Source: Brevundimonas sp.
Lineage (GTDB): Bacteria > Pseudomonadota > Alphaproteobacteria > Caulobacterales > Caulobacteraceae
DNA: 64,000 nt
Direction of reading: 5' to 3'
Assembly: GCF_029945885.1 (NCBI RefSeq)
Contig: NZ_JAQSDK010000006.1
Coordinates: 1-64,000 of the forward strand
In this document: positions 16,483 to 25,821 of the stretch, piece by piece
Position numbering within the stretch: the first letter of the stretch is position 1
Layout: the number at the start of each line of letters is the position of its first letter
Notes under the pieces: model-generated
What the model was told of the DNA's origin: nothing
What the model saw: only the letters and a program-made list of their open reading frames with translations
Databases searched by the model: none
Made by a program: the position numbers and the translations under genes

Positions 16483-16510
16483 CTTGAACCGGGCCGCCCG
16501 CGACCCACAT
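16483..16510 (+). promoter_or_regulatory. Candidate heat-shock (sigma-32) promoter of lon
   Basis: CTTGAA at 16483-16488 is followed by CCCACAT at 16504-16510, matching the alphaproteobacterial heat-shock pattern CTTG ... CCCATnT with usable spacing. It lies about 110 bp upstream of lon, after the clpX terminator. Lon is a known heat-shock gene in Caulobacter relatives. Confidence 0.5.
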
Positions 16511-16623
16511 ACTCTAACGAACGCCGTCGGAATCGACGGGTCGCCCTGACGGGGTCCGGCATAGCGCCGGGGGCCGCTGGGTGACGGGCCGGAGATCACC
16601 AATGGCCCGGGAAAGTATGCATC

Positions 16624-19020
16624 ATGACCGAGACCAAAACCCTGCCCGTCCTGCCGCTTCGGGACATTGTCGTCTTCCCGCATATGGTCGTGCCGCTGTT
16701 CGTCGGGCGCGAGAAATCCGTGCGGGCGCTGGACGAGATCATGGCGGGCGACAAGCAGATCCTGCTCGCCACCCAGAAGAATTCCGTCGACGACGATCCG
16801 GCGTCGGACGCCATCTATCCGGTCGGCGTGCTGGCCACCGTGCTGCAGCTGCTCAAATTGCCGGACGGTACCGTCAAGGTATTGGTTGAGGGCAAGAGCC
16901 GCGCGCGCCTGGTGAAATTCACCGACCGCACCGAATTCTTCGAGGCCGAGGCCGTCGAGATTCCCGAGGAGGCCGGTGATCCGTCCCAGTCGGAAGCCTT
17001 GCTGCGCGCCGTGGTCGAGCAGTTCGAAAACTATGTGAAGCTGAACAAGAAGGTCCCGCCCGAGGCCCTGAGTTCGATTCCGCAGATCGTCGAGCCGTCC
17101 AAGCTGGCCGACTCGGTCGCCGCCCATCTGTCGATCAAGATCGCCGACAAGCAGGCGCTGCTGGAAACCACGGACGTGCCCAAGCGTCTGGAGCGGGTCT
17201 ATGGCCTGATGGAGGGCGAGATCAGCGTCCTGCAGGTCGAGAAGAAGATCCGCTCGCGCGTCAAGCGCCAGATGGAGAAGACCCAGCGCGAATATTATCT
17301 GAACGAGCAGATGAAGGCGATCCAGCGCGAGCTGGGCGAGACCGACGACCAGCGCGACGAAATCATGGAGCTGGAGAAGCGCATCCGCCGTACCCGGCTG
17401 TCCAAGGAGGCGCGGATCAAGGCCGACGCCGAGGTCAAGAAGCTGCGCAACATGAGCCCGATGTCGGCGGAGTCGACGGTGGTACGGAACTACCTCGACT
17501 GGCTGCTGTCGATCCCGTGGGGCAAGGCCAAGGCCAAGCCGATCGACCTGCAGAAGGCCGAGGACATCCTCGAGGAGGACCACTACGGCCTCGAGAAGGT
17601 CAAGGAACGGATCATCGAATATCTGGCCGTCCAGGCGCGCACCGGCGCGCTGAAGGGCCCGATCCTGTGCCTCGTCGGCCCTCCGGGCGTCGGCAAGACC
17701 TCGCTGGCCAAGTCGATCGCCAAGGCGACCGGCCGCGAATATGTGCGGATGTCGCTGGGCGGCATGCGCGATGAGGCCGAGATCCGCGGTCACCGCCGGA
17801 CCTATATCGGCTCGATGCCCGGCAAGATCATCCAGTCGATGAAGAAGGCCAAGACCACCAACGCCTTCATCCTGCTGGACGAGATCGACAAGCTGGGTTC
17901 GGACTGGCGCGGGGATCCGTCCTCGGCCCTGCTCGAGGTGCTGGACCCGGCCCAGAACGCCAATTTCGGCGACCACTATCTGGAGGTCGATTACGACCTG
18001 TCCAACGTCATGTTCGTGACCACGGCCAACAGCCTGAACATGCCCCAGCCCCTGATGGACCGGATGGAGATCATCCGGGTCAGTGGCTACACCGAGGACG
18101 AGAAGGTCGAGATCGCCAAGCGCCACGTGCTGCCGAAACTGCTGACCGACCACGGCCTGAGCGCCGGGGAGCTGGTGGTGCCGGACGACGCCATCCGCAC
18201 CCTGATCCGCTACTACACCCGGGAAGCCGGGGTGCGGTCGCTGGAGCGGGCCCTGGGCAGTCTGGCGCGCAAGGCCGTGCGCGAGATGGCCAAGACCAAG
18301 GCGACCACCATCACGGTCGACGAGGCCAAGCTGGCCGAATACGCCGGGGTCAAGAAATACCGCTATGGCGAGATGGACGAGGAGGATCAGGTCGGCATCG
18401 TCACCGGTCTGGCCTGGACCGAGTTCGGTGGCGACATCCTGACCATTGAGGCGATCAAGATGCCGGGGCGCGGCCGGATGACCGTGACGGGGAACCTCAA
18501 GGAGGTGATGAAGGAGTCGATCTCCGCCGCCGCCTCCTATGTGCGGGCCCGGGCCCTGACCTTCGGGGTCAAGCCGCCGGTGTTCGAGAAGACCGACATC
18601 CATGTGCACGTGCCCGATGGCGCGACGCCCAAGGACGGTCCCTCGGCCGGTGTGGCCATGACCGTGGCCATGGTCTCGGTCCTGACCGGGGTGCCGATCC
18701 GCAAGGATATCGCCATGACCGGCGAGATCACCCTGCGCGGCCGGGTCACCGCCATCGGCGGGCTGAAGGAGAAGCTGCTGGCGGCCCTGCGCTCGGGGGT
18801 CAAGACGGTGCTGATCCCGCAGGAGAACGAGAAGGACCTGGCCGAGGTGCCCGACAATGTGAAGTCGGGTCTGGAGATCATTCCGATCTCGACCGCGGAC
18901 GAGGCGTTGAAATGGGCCCTGACCGGCACCCTGACGCCGACCGAGTGGGACGAGGTGGCCGATCCGCTGCCGATGCCCACCGCCCCCCTGTCCAGCGGAG
19001 GCACGGCTGTCAGCCACTGA
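16624..19020 (+). CDS. lon: ATP-dependent Lon protease
   Basis: A 798-residue LonA-type protease that degrades misfolded proteins and specific regulators such as DnaA in Caulobacter. The N-terminal substrate domain begins [20 protein letters not shown]. The AAA+ module has Walker [10 protein letters not shown] near residue 355, the [11 protein letters not shown] arginine-region and Walker B ILLDEIDK. The protease domain carries the Ser-Lys dyad: Ser674 in DGPSAGVAM and Lys717 in GGLKEK. Length is normal for LonA. It is expressed as its own unit between the clpX terminator and a strong 12 bp terminator. Confidence 0.97.
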   Translation: MTETKTLPVLPLRDIVVFPHMVVPLFVGREKSVRALDEIMAGDKQILLATQKNSVDDDPASDAIYPVGVLATVLQLLKLPDGTVKVLVEGKSRARLVKFTDRTEFFEAEAVEIPEEAGDPSQSEALLRAVVEQFENYVKLNKKVPPEALSSIPQIVEPSKLADSVAAHLSIKIADKQALLETTDVPKRLERVYGLMEGEISVLQVEKKIRSRVKRQMEKTQREYYLNEQMKAIQRELGETDDQRDEIMELEKRIRRTRLSKEARIKADAEVKKLRNMSPMSAESTVVRNYLDWLLSIPWGKAKAKPIDLQKAEDILEEDHYGLEKVKERIIEYLAVQARTGALKGPILCLVGPPGVGKTSLAKSIAKATGREYVRMSLGGMRDEAEIRGHRRTYIGSMPGKIIQSMKKAKTTNAFILLDEIDKLGSDWRGDPSSALLEVLDPAQNANFGDHYLEVDYDLSNVMFVTTANSLNMPQPLMDRMEIIRVSGYTEDEKVEIAKRHVLPKLLTDHGLSAGELVVPDDAIRTLIRYYTREAGVRSLERALGSLARKAVREMAKTKATTITVDEAKLAEYAGVKKYRYGEMDEEDQVGIVTGLAWTEFGGDILTIEAIKMPGRGRMTVTGNLKEVMKESISAAASYVRARALTFGVKPPVFEKTDIHVHVPDGATPKDGPSAGVAMTVAMVSVLTGVPIRKDIAMTGEITLRGRVTAIGGLKEKLLAALRSGVKTVLIPQENEKDLAEVPDNVKSGLEIIPISTADEALKWALTGTLTPTEWDEVADPLPMPTAPLSSGGTAVSH

Positions 19021-19044
19021 TCCGGCGGACATCGATCGACAGGG

Positions 19045-19076
19045 ACGCGGTCCGGGGCAACCCGGGCCGCGTTTTT
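19045..19076 (+). terminator. Terminator after lon
   Basis: A 12 bp stem (ACGCGGTCCGGG / CCCGGGCCGCGT with one G-U pair, GCAA tetraloop) is followed by TTTTT. Confidence 0.92.
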
Positions 19077-19161
19077 CGTTTCTGCCCCGGATCGGCCTCC
19101 TGTCGAAAAGCGTCTTGAACGGCCGGGCCCGGACGGGCATGACAGACGGGCGTTGCTGGAC

Positions 19162-19238
19162 GGGCGGCTAGCTCAGCTGGTCAGAGCATCTCGTTTACAC
19201 CGAGAGGGTCGGCGGTTCGAACCCGTCGCCGCCTACCA
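19162..19238 (+). tRNA. tRNA-Val (TAC anticodon)
   Basis: A 77 nt cloverleaf including an encoded CCA. The acceptor pairs GGGCGGC with GCCGCCT (terminal G-U). The D arm has GCTCAGCTGGTCAGAGC. The anticodon stem TCTCG/CGAGA holds the loop TTTACAC, giving anticodon TAC (valine), and the T arm carries GGTTCGAACCC. The CCA is part of the gene. Confidence 0.95.
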
Positions 19239-19259
19239 CAGCGCATCACCCCGCGAAAA

Positions 19260-19285
19260 AGGCCGCCGGAGCGATCCGGCGGCCT
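19260..19285. terminator. Bidirectional terminator between tRNA-Val and autotransporter
   Basis: A perfect 11 bp stem (AGGCCGCCGGA / TCCGGCGGCCT, GCGA tetraloop) has AAAAA on its left and TTTCGTGTTTC on its right. It can therefore end both the tRNA transcript and the convergent autotransporter transcript. Confidence 0.85.
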
Positions 19286-19311
19286 TTCGTGTTTCGGGCC
19301 CGGAGGGGGAC

Positions 19312-22300
19312 CTAGAAGCGGAAGCTGGCGCGCAGCAGCAGCATGTAACGCACGTAGTTCTCAATCATTTCCGCATCGGCGGTGATCGACAGCATGCCCA
19401 GGTCGTTGCCGACGTTCAGGCGGAAGCCGACGATTGGACCGCCGCCCTCGATGGAATCGGGGGTCAGGCGGAAATCGGGGCCGCCACCGGCGAAACGGCC
19501 GACGGTTTCGCCCGGATCGACCGAGATGTTCTGACGCCAGCCGACCCGGACCTCGGGACGCAGCCAGCTGTCCTCGCCCATGCCCATGCCGATGTTGAGG
19601 GCAGCCACGGTGGAGAACATATGACCGTCGCGCGCGTCGATGTTCAGGTCGAAGCCATTGCCGCCGCCGGTCTCGCTGCGGGCATCCTCGCTGAGCGAGA
19701 AATATTCGGCGTAGACTTCGGGGCGCAGGCTGAAGCGACCGAAGCTGCGCTCGTAGGAGGCCCCGCCGGCCGCGGCCAGGGTGAAGCCGTTCCAGGTGGA
19801 TTCGTTGCGCAGGTTCAGACCGCCGCCGACGAACTGGCGGGTCGCGTCGAAGGTGGCATAACCGGCCGCCGCACGGGCCCAGGTCGTCCAGTTCTGGCCC
19901 TGGGCGCGCCAGTAGAGGCCCAGTTCCACCAGGCTGGCGGACAGGATTTCCTCGGCCTCGGCCTCGGGATCCTTGAGATCTGACGAGGTGAAGGCCAGCG
20001 AGACGCCGACCGCCCCCAGGCCACTGCCGCGCTCGACGCCGCCGGCGACGCCGAAGCCTTCCGAACGGAAGCCGTAGGTGTCGGTCTTGTCCTTGTCGGC
20101 GTAGAAATTGATTTCCTGCACCCAGGCGCTGACCTCGCCGGGGGCGGCCGAGGCGTTGCGCCCCGTCAGGGCCCGGGTCACGGCGTCGACGCCGCTGGCC
20201 AGGGACAGCAGGGGGCCGCCGGAATGGTCGGGCAGGACCTGTTCGTACAGGTTGATGAAGCCCGGCTGCTGCGTCTGGGCCAGGAAGGCGTTGCGCAGCG
20301 TCGTGTCGGTGCCGAGGGCGTTGTAGAAGGCGTCGTACATCGCGCCCTCGACGGTGCCCAGACCGGCTTCGGCGGCGGTGCGGCGACGGGCGTCGACATA
20401 GACCTCACCGGCCGGGACGTCGGCCCCGGCGTCGATGACGAACAGGAAGGGCGAATTATCGGTCACCGACGACAGGTCGATGGCTCCGTAGTTCAGCGTC
20501 CCCGCCTGGATGATGGTGAAGCGTTCGGGCGTGTTGATCAGGGAGTTGAACTGCACCCCCAGACCCGCGCCGTCGGCCAGGGTCGCCGTGCCCGAGACCA
20601 CGAAGCCGGAATTGGTGCCGTTCACCGGGTCGAGGGTGACCAGCAGATTGCCGTCGGCACCGACATTCAGATTGGTGATGTTCAGCGGAGTCAGCTGGCC
20701 GGCGGCCAGGGTGCCGTCGCTGACGGTGATGTCCAGCAGGCCGTCCGCGTCCGACAGGGCCCCGCGCACGACGGCACCGCCGCTGATCAGCAGCTGGTCG
20801 GCCCCGGTCCCGAAGGCGATGTCGCCCTGGACGGCACCGTTGCGGATATCGACCACGTCATTGCCCGTGCCGAGCCGGATCGCGCCGGTGATGGCGGGTT
20901 CGTAGAGATCGGGAACGCCGTCGTTGTCGGTGTCGAGGTCCGCCGAGGTGCCGGCACCGACAGCCCCGGTCTGGATCAGGGTCACACCGGTGGTGTTGGC
21001 GCTGACGTCGATGGCCGTGGCAGTCCCGGTCGTCGGGTCTCCGGCGGCATTGGGTGTCAGGGTCGCCTGGATCAGACGGGTGTTGGAAATCGCATTCAGC
21101 GTGCCGCTGAAGTCGCGGATGGCGGTCGTGTTCACGGTTGAACCGATCGCCGTCGCAAGGATCACGGCGTCGTTCGACAGGCTGGACACCGAGGCCCCGG
21201 CGTCAATCTGCACCGCTGTAACCTGGCTGGCCACATCGGAGGAGCCGCCGACCGAGATGCTGCCGGTGTTGCTGATCCGCGGCGTGATCGTGCCGTCGGC
21301 GAGGCGCAGGGCCGTGGCATTGGCCTGGAACGACAGGCCCGAGATCGTGCCCTCGTTGCGAACGCCACCGTCGACGGTGACCGTATTGCCGGTGCCGCCA
21401 ATGACCAGGCCATTGCCCTGGACGTTATCGTAGATGCCCTGGCCGGTGACGGTGCCGCGGTTGATGAAGCCGAAGGCCGAATCGCCGGTCCCGACCACGC
21501 CGAGGGTGATGGCGCGGGTCGTCGAACCGACCCGGACCGCCGGAGCCGCGCCGAAGCTGGTGACAAAGCCGGTCGTTTCGGTCGCGTCCGGCACGCCGTC
21601 GCCGTCTTCATCGGCATTGTTGGCGTCGGCATCGAGCGGTGGACGGTCGAGGACCACGCCGCCGCTGACGTTGCCGGCGATGATGACCGGCGAATTGTTC
21701 TGCAGCAGGTCCTCGGGGTCGAGATGCTCCAGGAAGGTGGCGGGCGGCCGGGTGGTGTAGCGATAGCCGCTGGACATCAGGTCGCCCTGGATGCTGACCC
21801 GGCCCGCGACGTCGCCCTCGAGCACGACCGCCGAGGTATTGGCCCCGAAGGTAGCCATGGTGCCGCTGAGCATCACATCGCCGGTGATCGTCGAGGTCGA
21901 GCGGACGGCGATGGCGTTGTCACCCGCCATGCGGATGCCGCCGAGGGTCGTCAGCCGGCCGGTCAGGCCGGATTCGATCGAGATGCCGACCGCATTGACG
22001 CCGTCGACCAGCAGGGCGCTGGCATTGTTCAGAAGGATGTTGCCCGTCAGGGGCGAGGCACCGACCACGCGGATACCGTAGCGGTCGCTGCCGTTGGCCC
22101 AGGGGCCGTCGGTGTCGCCGTCGCCGTCGGTGTCAGGATAGGTGGTGATGTCGTCACCGACAGTGACGGTGCCGCTGATCGTAATCGATCCGGTATTGCC
22201 GCCGTTGGCCAGGATGCCGGTCGTACCGTTGGCTGTGCTGCCCCCGCCGATGCTGCCGCCCGAATCAAGCGTGATGCTGTGGCTGGAATCGAGGGTGACG

Positions 22301-22485
22301 ATATTGCCCGTCAGGACGTTCATCGCGCCGCCGCTGGCGATGCGGATGGAATCGGCCCCGCTGCCTGTGGCATTGGACGTCAGGATCGGCGTCGTCCGGG
22401 TCGTCGAAATCACGATTTCGGCGTGGGCACCGGCCGCTACCATCAGGGGGGCGATCGCCACTGCGGTCGCAAGCAGTTTACGCAT
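19312..22485 (-). CDS. Autotransporter (type Va) with beta-helix passenger
   Basis: A 1057-residue secreted or surface protein. The start at 22485 gives a clean signal peptide (MRKLLATAVAIAPLMVAAGAHA); the longer frame upstream has no signal character. The passenger (about 23-780) is Gly/Asn/Thr/Val-rich with irregular beta-helix repeats (GNTVTVDGGVRNEGTI-like turns). It has three Asp-rich DxDxDG segments, near plus positions 22097-22138, 21580-21640 and 20905-20945, that look like calcium sites. The C-terminal about 280 residues form the barrel domain and end in LLLRASFRF, a terminal Phe as needed for BAM recognition. There are no cysteines of note and no obvious protease triad. It could be an adhesin; function is unknown. 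Confidence 0.88.
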   Translation of the reverse strand: MRKLLATAVAIAPLMVAAGAHAEIVISTTRTTPILTSNATGSGADSIRIASGGAMNVLTGNIVTLDSSHSITLDSGGSIGGGSTANGTTGILANGGNTGSITISGTVTVGDDITTYPDTDGDGDTDGPWANGSDRYGIRVVGASPLTGNILLNNASALLVDGVNAVGISIESGLTGRLTTLGGIRMAGDNAIAVRSTSTITGDVMLSGTMATFGANTSAVVLEGDVAGRVSIQGDLMSSGYRYTTRPPATFLEHLDPEDLLQNNSPVIIAGNVSGGVVLDRPPLDADANNADEDGDGVPDATETTGFVTSFGAAPAVRVGSTTRAITLGVVGTGDSAFGFINRGTVTGQGIYDNVQGNGLVIGGTGNTVTVDGGVRNEGTISGLSFQANATALRLADGTITPRISNTGSISVGGSSDVASQVTAVQIDAGASVSSLSNDAVILATAIGSTVNTTAIRDFSGTLNAISNTRLIQATLTPNAAGDPTTGTATAIDVSANTTGVTLIQTGAVGAGTSADLDTDNDGVPDLYEPAITGAIRLGTGNDVVDIRNGAVQGDIAFGTGADQLLISGGAVVRGALSDADGLLDITVSDGTLAAGQLTPLNITNLNVGADGNLLVTLDPVNGTNSGFVVSGTATLADGAGLGVQFNSLINTPERFTIIQAGTLNYGAIDLSSVTDNSPFLFVIDAGADVPAGEVYVDARRRTAAEAGLGTVEGAMYDAFYNALGTDTTLRNAFLAQTQQPGFINLYEQVLPDHSGGPLLSLASGVDAVTRALTGRNASAAPGEVSAWVQEINFYADKDKTDTYGFRSEGFGVAGGVERGSGLGAVGVSLAFTSSDLKDPEAEAEEILSASLVELGLYWRAQGQNWTTWARAAAGYATFDATRQFVGGGLNLRNESTWNGFTLAAAGGASYERSFGRFSLRPEVYAEYFSLSEDARSETGGGNGFDLNIDARDGHMFSTVAALNIGMGMGEDSWLRPEVRVGWRQNISVDPGETVGRFAGGGPDFRLTPDSIEGGGPIVGFRLNVGNDLGMLSITADAEMIENYVRYMLLLRASFRF

Positions 22486-22645
22486 TCGAAAAAAACCCCT
22501 GGTGGACAGACGCGCAAGGACGCAGGTCACCTCTAACAGGGACTGCGCAAGCATGTCCCAAGTTTCGCGAATTTGAGGCGAATGCAAGGCCTAAGGCAGT
22601 TTCGATGATCGGGCCCTGCGTATTCATCTTGCCAAAGCTGCGATC

Positions 22646-22661
22646 AAAGTGATATCACTTT
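22646..22661. promoter_or_regulatory. Perfect 16 bp palindrome upstream of SPFH/RHH genes
   Basis: AAAGTGATATCACTTT is a perfect palindrome with no spacer. It is followed 9 bp later by the AGGAGG ribosome site at 22671-22676 and the start codon at 22682. Its position and symmetry fit an operator for a dimeric ribbon-helix-helix protein, and one is encoded as the second gene of the pair. Confidence 0.65.
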
Positions 22662-22681
22662 TGTCGAAACAGGAGGGTTTA

Positions 22682-23572
22682 ATGGGCAACGAACATTTCA
22701 AATCGGTCGAACGGCCGGCGGCGGTCATGGCCGGGATATCCATGCTGCTGGTCGGGCTGGCGATCATTGTCGCGGGGCCGGTGATCATCGGCATGAACCT
22801 CGGTGACAAGCCCGCCGTCCTGGGCGGCGTGGCCGTGTCGATGGCGGGTCTGCTGTTGCTGACGGGCCTGTATTCGCTGCAGCCCAATGAGGCGATGGCG
22901 ATCATGCTGTTCGGGGCCTATCGCGGGACCGATCGCACCACCGGCCTGCGCTGGGTCCTGCCCTGGTACACCCGCAAGAAGGTCTCGGTGCGGGTTCGCA
23001 ACCTGACCAGCGACAAGCTGAAGGTGAACGACAAGCGCGGCAGCCCGATCGAGATCGCCGCCAATGTGGTCTGGCGCGTCGAGGATTCGGCCCAGGCCCT
23101 GTTCGACGTCGAGGACTACCAGGCCTTCGTCAACATCCAGGTCGACACCGCCCTGCGCGATATCGCCTCCCACTATGCCTATGACCATGGCGACGAGGAC
23201 GCGGCTCCGGAAATGACCCTGCGGGCCGACGCCGAGGATGTGGCGGCCCGGTTGCGGGACGAACTGGTCGGCCGGGTCCGGGTCGCCGGGGTGGCCATCG
23301 ACGAGGCGCGGCTGGCCCATCTGGCCTATGCGCCGGAAATCGCCGGGGCCATGCTGCGTCGCCAGCAGGCCGAGGCGGTTCTGGCCGCGCGACGCCTGAT
23401 CGTCCGCGGTGCGGTCGGCATGGTCGAGAACGCCCTGACTGATCTGGGCGAGCGCGGCGTGGTGGATCTGGACGAGGACCGCAAGGCGGCGATGGTCTCG
23501 AATCTGCTGGTCGTGCTGTGTGCCGATCGCGACGCCCAGCCGGTCGTCAACGCGGGGACCCTGTACAGCTGA
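22682..23572 (+). CDS. SPFH (band 7) domain membrane protein
   Basis: A 296-residue protein. Two hydrophobic helices (about 15-38 and 44-64) precede the SPFH domain (about 65-260). The domain begins [16 protein letters not shown] and contains [32 protein letters not shown] and a helical [24 protein letters not shown] proteins form large oligomeric scaffolds on membranes and often associate with proteases or regulate membrane order. The start at 22682 is fixed by an AGGAGG site 5 nt upstream; a longer frame to 22649 would read through the palindrome. The ribbon-helix-helix gene follows after 1 bp, so the two form an operon. Confidence 0.88.
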   Translation: MGNEHFKSVERPAAVMAGISMLLVGLAIIVAGPVIIGMNLGDKPAVLGGVAVSMAGLLLLTGLYSLQPNEAMAIMLFGAYRGTDRTTGLRWVLPWYTRKKVSVRVRNLTSDKLKVNDKRGSPIEIAANVVWRVEDSAQALFDVEDYQAFVNIQVDTALRDIASHYAYDHGDEDAAPEMTLRADAEDVAARLRDELVGRVRVAGVAIDEARLAHLAYAPEIAGAMLRRQQAEAVLAARRLIVRGAVGMVENALTDLGERGVVDLDEDRKAAMVSNLLVVLCADRDAQPVVNAGTLYS

Positions 23573-23573
23573 G

Positions 23574-23756
23574 ATGGCCCGGGCCCGGAAGCCGTTTCTG
23601 ATGCGGGCCACCCCCGGGGTGATGGCGGCGGTCGAGCGATTGGCCGCCGCCGAGCTGCGTTCGGTCAATGCCCAGGTCGAGACCCTGCTGCGTGAAGCCC
23701 TGTCGCGGCGGGGCATCAAGGTGACCGATCTTCCTCCGCCGGCTGAGGACACTTGA
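23574..23756 (+). CDS. Arc-like ribbon-helix-helix protein
   Basis: A 60-residue protein with the pattern of an Arc/MetJ-type DNA-binding domain. A basic N-terminus and strand ([17 protein letters not shown]) are followed by two helices ([24 protein letters not shown]). RHH proteins bind palindromic operators as dimers. Translationally coupled to the SPFH gene (1 bp gap), it is the natural candidate to bind the palindrome at 22646-22661 and repress its own operon. An antitoxin-like role without an enzymatic toxin is possible but not shown. Confidence 0.75.
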   Translation: MARARKPFLMRATPGVMAAVERLAAAELRSVNAQVETLLREALSRRGIKVTDLPPPAEDT

Positions 23757-23787
23757 GCTCGGCCGGTTCCAAGGCTAGGGCGGCACC

Positions 23788-25134
23788 ATGGTGAAGTCCC
23801 GACTGGCTACCGTCCGCCGCGTTCGTCGCATCCAGCAGCGCTCCATTCGCACGGGCAGCCGGCCCCCGACCGAGAGCGAATTGCTCAGCATGGTCGGGGT
23901 CAAGGTCGAGGAGAGCGAGCTCCGCCTGATTCCCGGACTGGACGAGGAGGTCTCGGAGACCCTGCGCCGGCTGCGGGCGTCGACGGCGGACGCCCGGCCC
24001 CGGCTGGTCGACACCACCATGCTGTATGCGCCGCGCTCGGGCGGGGTGAAACGCTATCTGCTGTCCAAGAAGGCCTGGCTGGCAAGTCATCGGCCGGGCG
24101 TGGCCCACAGCCTGGTCGTCCCGGGCCCCCGGCACGAGGCCGGGGACGACGACGTCATCAAGCTGCACGCGACCAAGCTGCCGTTCGGCGACGGCTATCG
24201 CTGGCCGTCCTCGGTGCGGCGCTGGGGGGCCTGGGTGGCGGCGCTGGAGCCGTCGGTGATCGAGGCCGGGGATCCCTATACGCCGGGGCAGGGGGCGCTG
24301 GAGGCGGGCCAGAGGGCCGGCTGTCCGGTGGTCGGCTTCTGCCACTCCGACCCGGCCGGGCTGGCGGCCCTGCATTTCGGCGAATGGGCCAAGAAGCCGG
24401 TCGAGAAACGATGGGCCCAGCTGTTTTCGCAATTCGACCGGGTGGTCTCGCCCAGCCGGTTCATCGCCCGCCGTCTGGAAGAGGCCGGGGTGCGTGACAT
24501 CGTCATCCGGCCGCTGGGGGTCGAGATCGAGACCTTCCACCCGGACCGGCGCGATCGCGACTGGCTGCTGAAGAAGCTGGACCTGCCGGACTCGGCGCGG
24601 CTGTTGTGCTTCGCCGGGCGACCGGCGCGCGAGAAGAACATCGGCGTGCTGATCGAGGCCGTGCAGAAACTGGGCGCGCCCTATCATCTGGTGCTGGTCG
24701 GGGCCGGGGCCGGGATGCCGGCCGAGGATCGGGTCATCTCCCTGCCGTATGAGGCCAACCCCAGGGTGGTGGCCAAGATTATCGCCAGCTGCGACGCCTT
24801 CGTGCACGCCAATGACAAGGAGCCGTTCGGCCTGATCGTGCTGGAGGCCATGGCCTGCGGCCGGCCGGTGGTCGGGGTCAATGCCGGCGGCGTGGCCGAG
24901 ACCGTGGACGACACCGTCGGACAGCTGGCGCAGAGCGCCGACCCCGGTCATTACGCCGAGGCGGTCGAGGCCCTGTTCCGGCGCGATATCGAGGCCATTG
25001 GCCAGGCGGCCCGGGCCCGGACCGTCGAACGCTTCGCCTGGAACCGCGTGTTCGAGGACCTCTGCACCGTCTATGCCGACGTCAGTGGCGAGGCCGCCTT
25101 CGTGACGGCGGCCGAGGCGCAGGTCACGCCCTAG
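23788..25134 (+). CDS. Glycosyltransferase family 4 protein
   Basis: A 448-residue GT-B retaining glycosyltransferase. The N-terminal acceptor domain follows an unusual basic 30-residue leader (KSRLATVRRVRRIQQRS). The C-terminal nucleotide-sugar domain has FAGRPAREKNIGVLIEA and the E-x7-E motif within EPFGLIVLEAMACG, then PVVGVNAGGVAETV. It probably adds a hexose to a lipid or polysaccharide; donor and acceptor are unknown. It stands alone without other polysaccharide genes, 31 bp after the RHH gene, so it could be in the same transcript. The first 80 residues are not typical of the family and could be a membrane-association region. Confidence 0.85.
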   Translation: MVKSRLATVRRVRRIQQRSIRTGSRPPTESELLSMVGVKVEESELRLIPGLDEEVSETLRRLRASTADARPRLVDTTMLYAPRSGGVKRYLLSKKAWLASHRPGVAHSLVVPGPRHEAGDDDVIKLHATKLPFGDGYRWPSSVRRWGAWVAALEPSVIEAGDPYTPGQGALEAGQRAGCPVVGFCHSDPAGLAALHFGEWAKKPVEKRWAQLFSQFDRVVSPSRFIARRLEEAGVRDIVIRPLGVEIETFHPDRRDRDWLLKKLDLPDSARLLCFAGRPAREKNIGVLIEAVQKLGAPYHLVLVGAGAGMPAEDRVISLPYEANPRVVAKIIASCDAFVHANDKEPFGLIVLEAMACGRPVVGVNAGGVAETVDDTVGQLAQSADPGHYAEAVEALFRRDIEAIGQAARARTVERFAWNRVFEDLCTVYADVSGEAAFVTAAEAQVTP

Positions 25135-25193
25135 GCCCGCTGGACACCCGGCCCCGACCGGGCCACGGTTCGGGCAGCAAGAGGATGATCCCG

Positions 25194-25709
25194 ATGAAGA
25201 GACTGCTGCTCGCGGCGGCCATGACCGCGATGCTGGCCGCCCCTGCGGTGGCCCAGACCGTGATTGTCGTTCGTCACGCCGAAAAGGCCGAACAGAGCGC
25301 CGACCCGGTGCTGTCCGATCTGGGTGAGGCCCGGGCCGCCGCCCTGGCCGAGACCCTGGCCGGGGCGGGCGTGACCCATGTGTTCGTCAGCCCCCTGCAA
25401 CGCACGGCCCTGACCGCCGCGCCCAGTGCCGCCGCCGCCCATCCCGAGGTGGTCGCCGTGTCGCTGGAGGGTGGGGCCGCGGCCCATGTAGCCCGACTGG
25501 TCGGTCAGGTCCGCCAGTTGTCGCCCGAGGCGGTGGTGCTGGTGGTCGGGCACAGCAATACGGTGCCCGACATCGCCCGGGCCCTGGGCGCGACTGAAGC
25601 GGCGGCGATGGACGAGTGCGAATACGACCGGCTGACGGTCCTGACCCTGACGCCGACCGGGGCCCATGCGGTGACCGGTCACTACGGGGCCGCCAACCCG
25701 CCCTGCTGA
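25194..25709 (+). CDS. Secreted histidine phosphatase (phosphoglycerate-mutase-like)
   Basis: A 171-residue protein with a signal peptide (KRLLLAAAMTAMLAAPAVAQ) and the histidine phosphatase RHAEK motif immediately after cleavage, then SPLQRTALTA and VVGHSNTVPD. These give the catalytic His, the second arginine and the second His of branch 1. Export suggests a periplasmic phosphomonoesterase rather than a SixA-type phosphohistidine phosphatase. I prefer ATG 25194 over 25185 because the AAGAGG ribosome site ends just before 25185 and is well spaced only for the later ATG. The substrate is unknown. Confidence 0.82.
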   Translation: MKRLLLAAAMTAMLAAPAVAQTVIVVRHAEKAEQSADPVLSDLGEARAAALAETLAGAGVTHVFVSPLQRTALTAAPSAAAAHPEVVAVSLEGGAAAHVARLVGQVRQLSPEAVVLVVGHSNTVPDIARALGATEAAAMDECEYDRLTVLTLTPTGAHAVTGHYGAANPPC

Positions 25710-25764
25710 GGACAGGACCCGCCGGGACGAGCCAATCTCTGCCGGATCACAGCGAACAGGCCCG

Positions 25765-25802
25765 CGCTACCCTCCTCCGGGCGTGCCCGGAGGAGGGTAG
25801 CG
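25765..25802. repeat. Perfect 17 bp inverted repeat between convergent genes
   Basis: Arms 25765-25781 and 25786-25802 are perfectly complementary with a CGTG loop (core CTACCCTCCTCCGGG). There is no U-tract on either side. It lies between the convergent histidine phosphatase and M56 genes and may still block or slow transcription in both directions. Confidence 0.6.
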
Positions 25803-25821
25803 GCGCTGAAGCCAGGACACC

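Noticed and set aside
16384-19140. A 918-codon minus-strand frame opposite lon
   Set aside because: It is an antisense shadow of lon with low-complexity Gly/Asp/Leu/His content and no domain.
19153-19983. An open frame that reads through tRNA-Val and into the autotransporter region
   Set aside because: It covers a clear tRNA and a terminator, and lies antisense to the autotransporter barrel.
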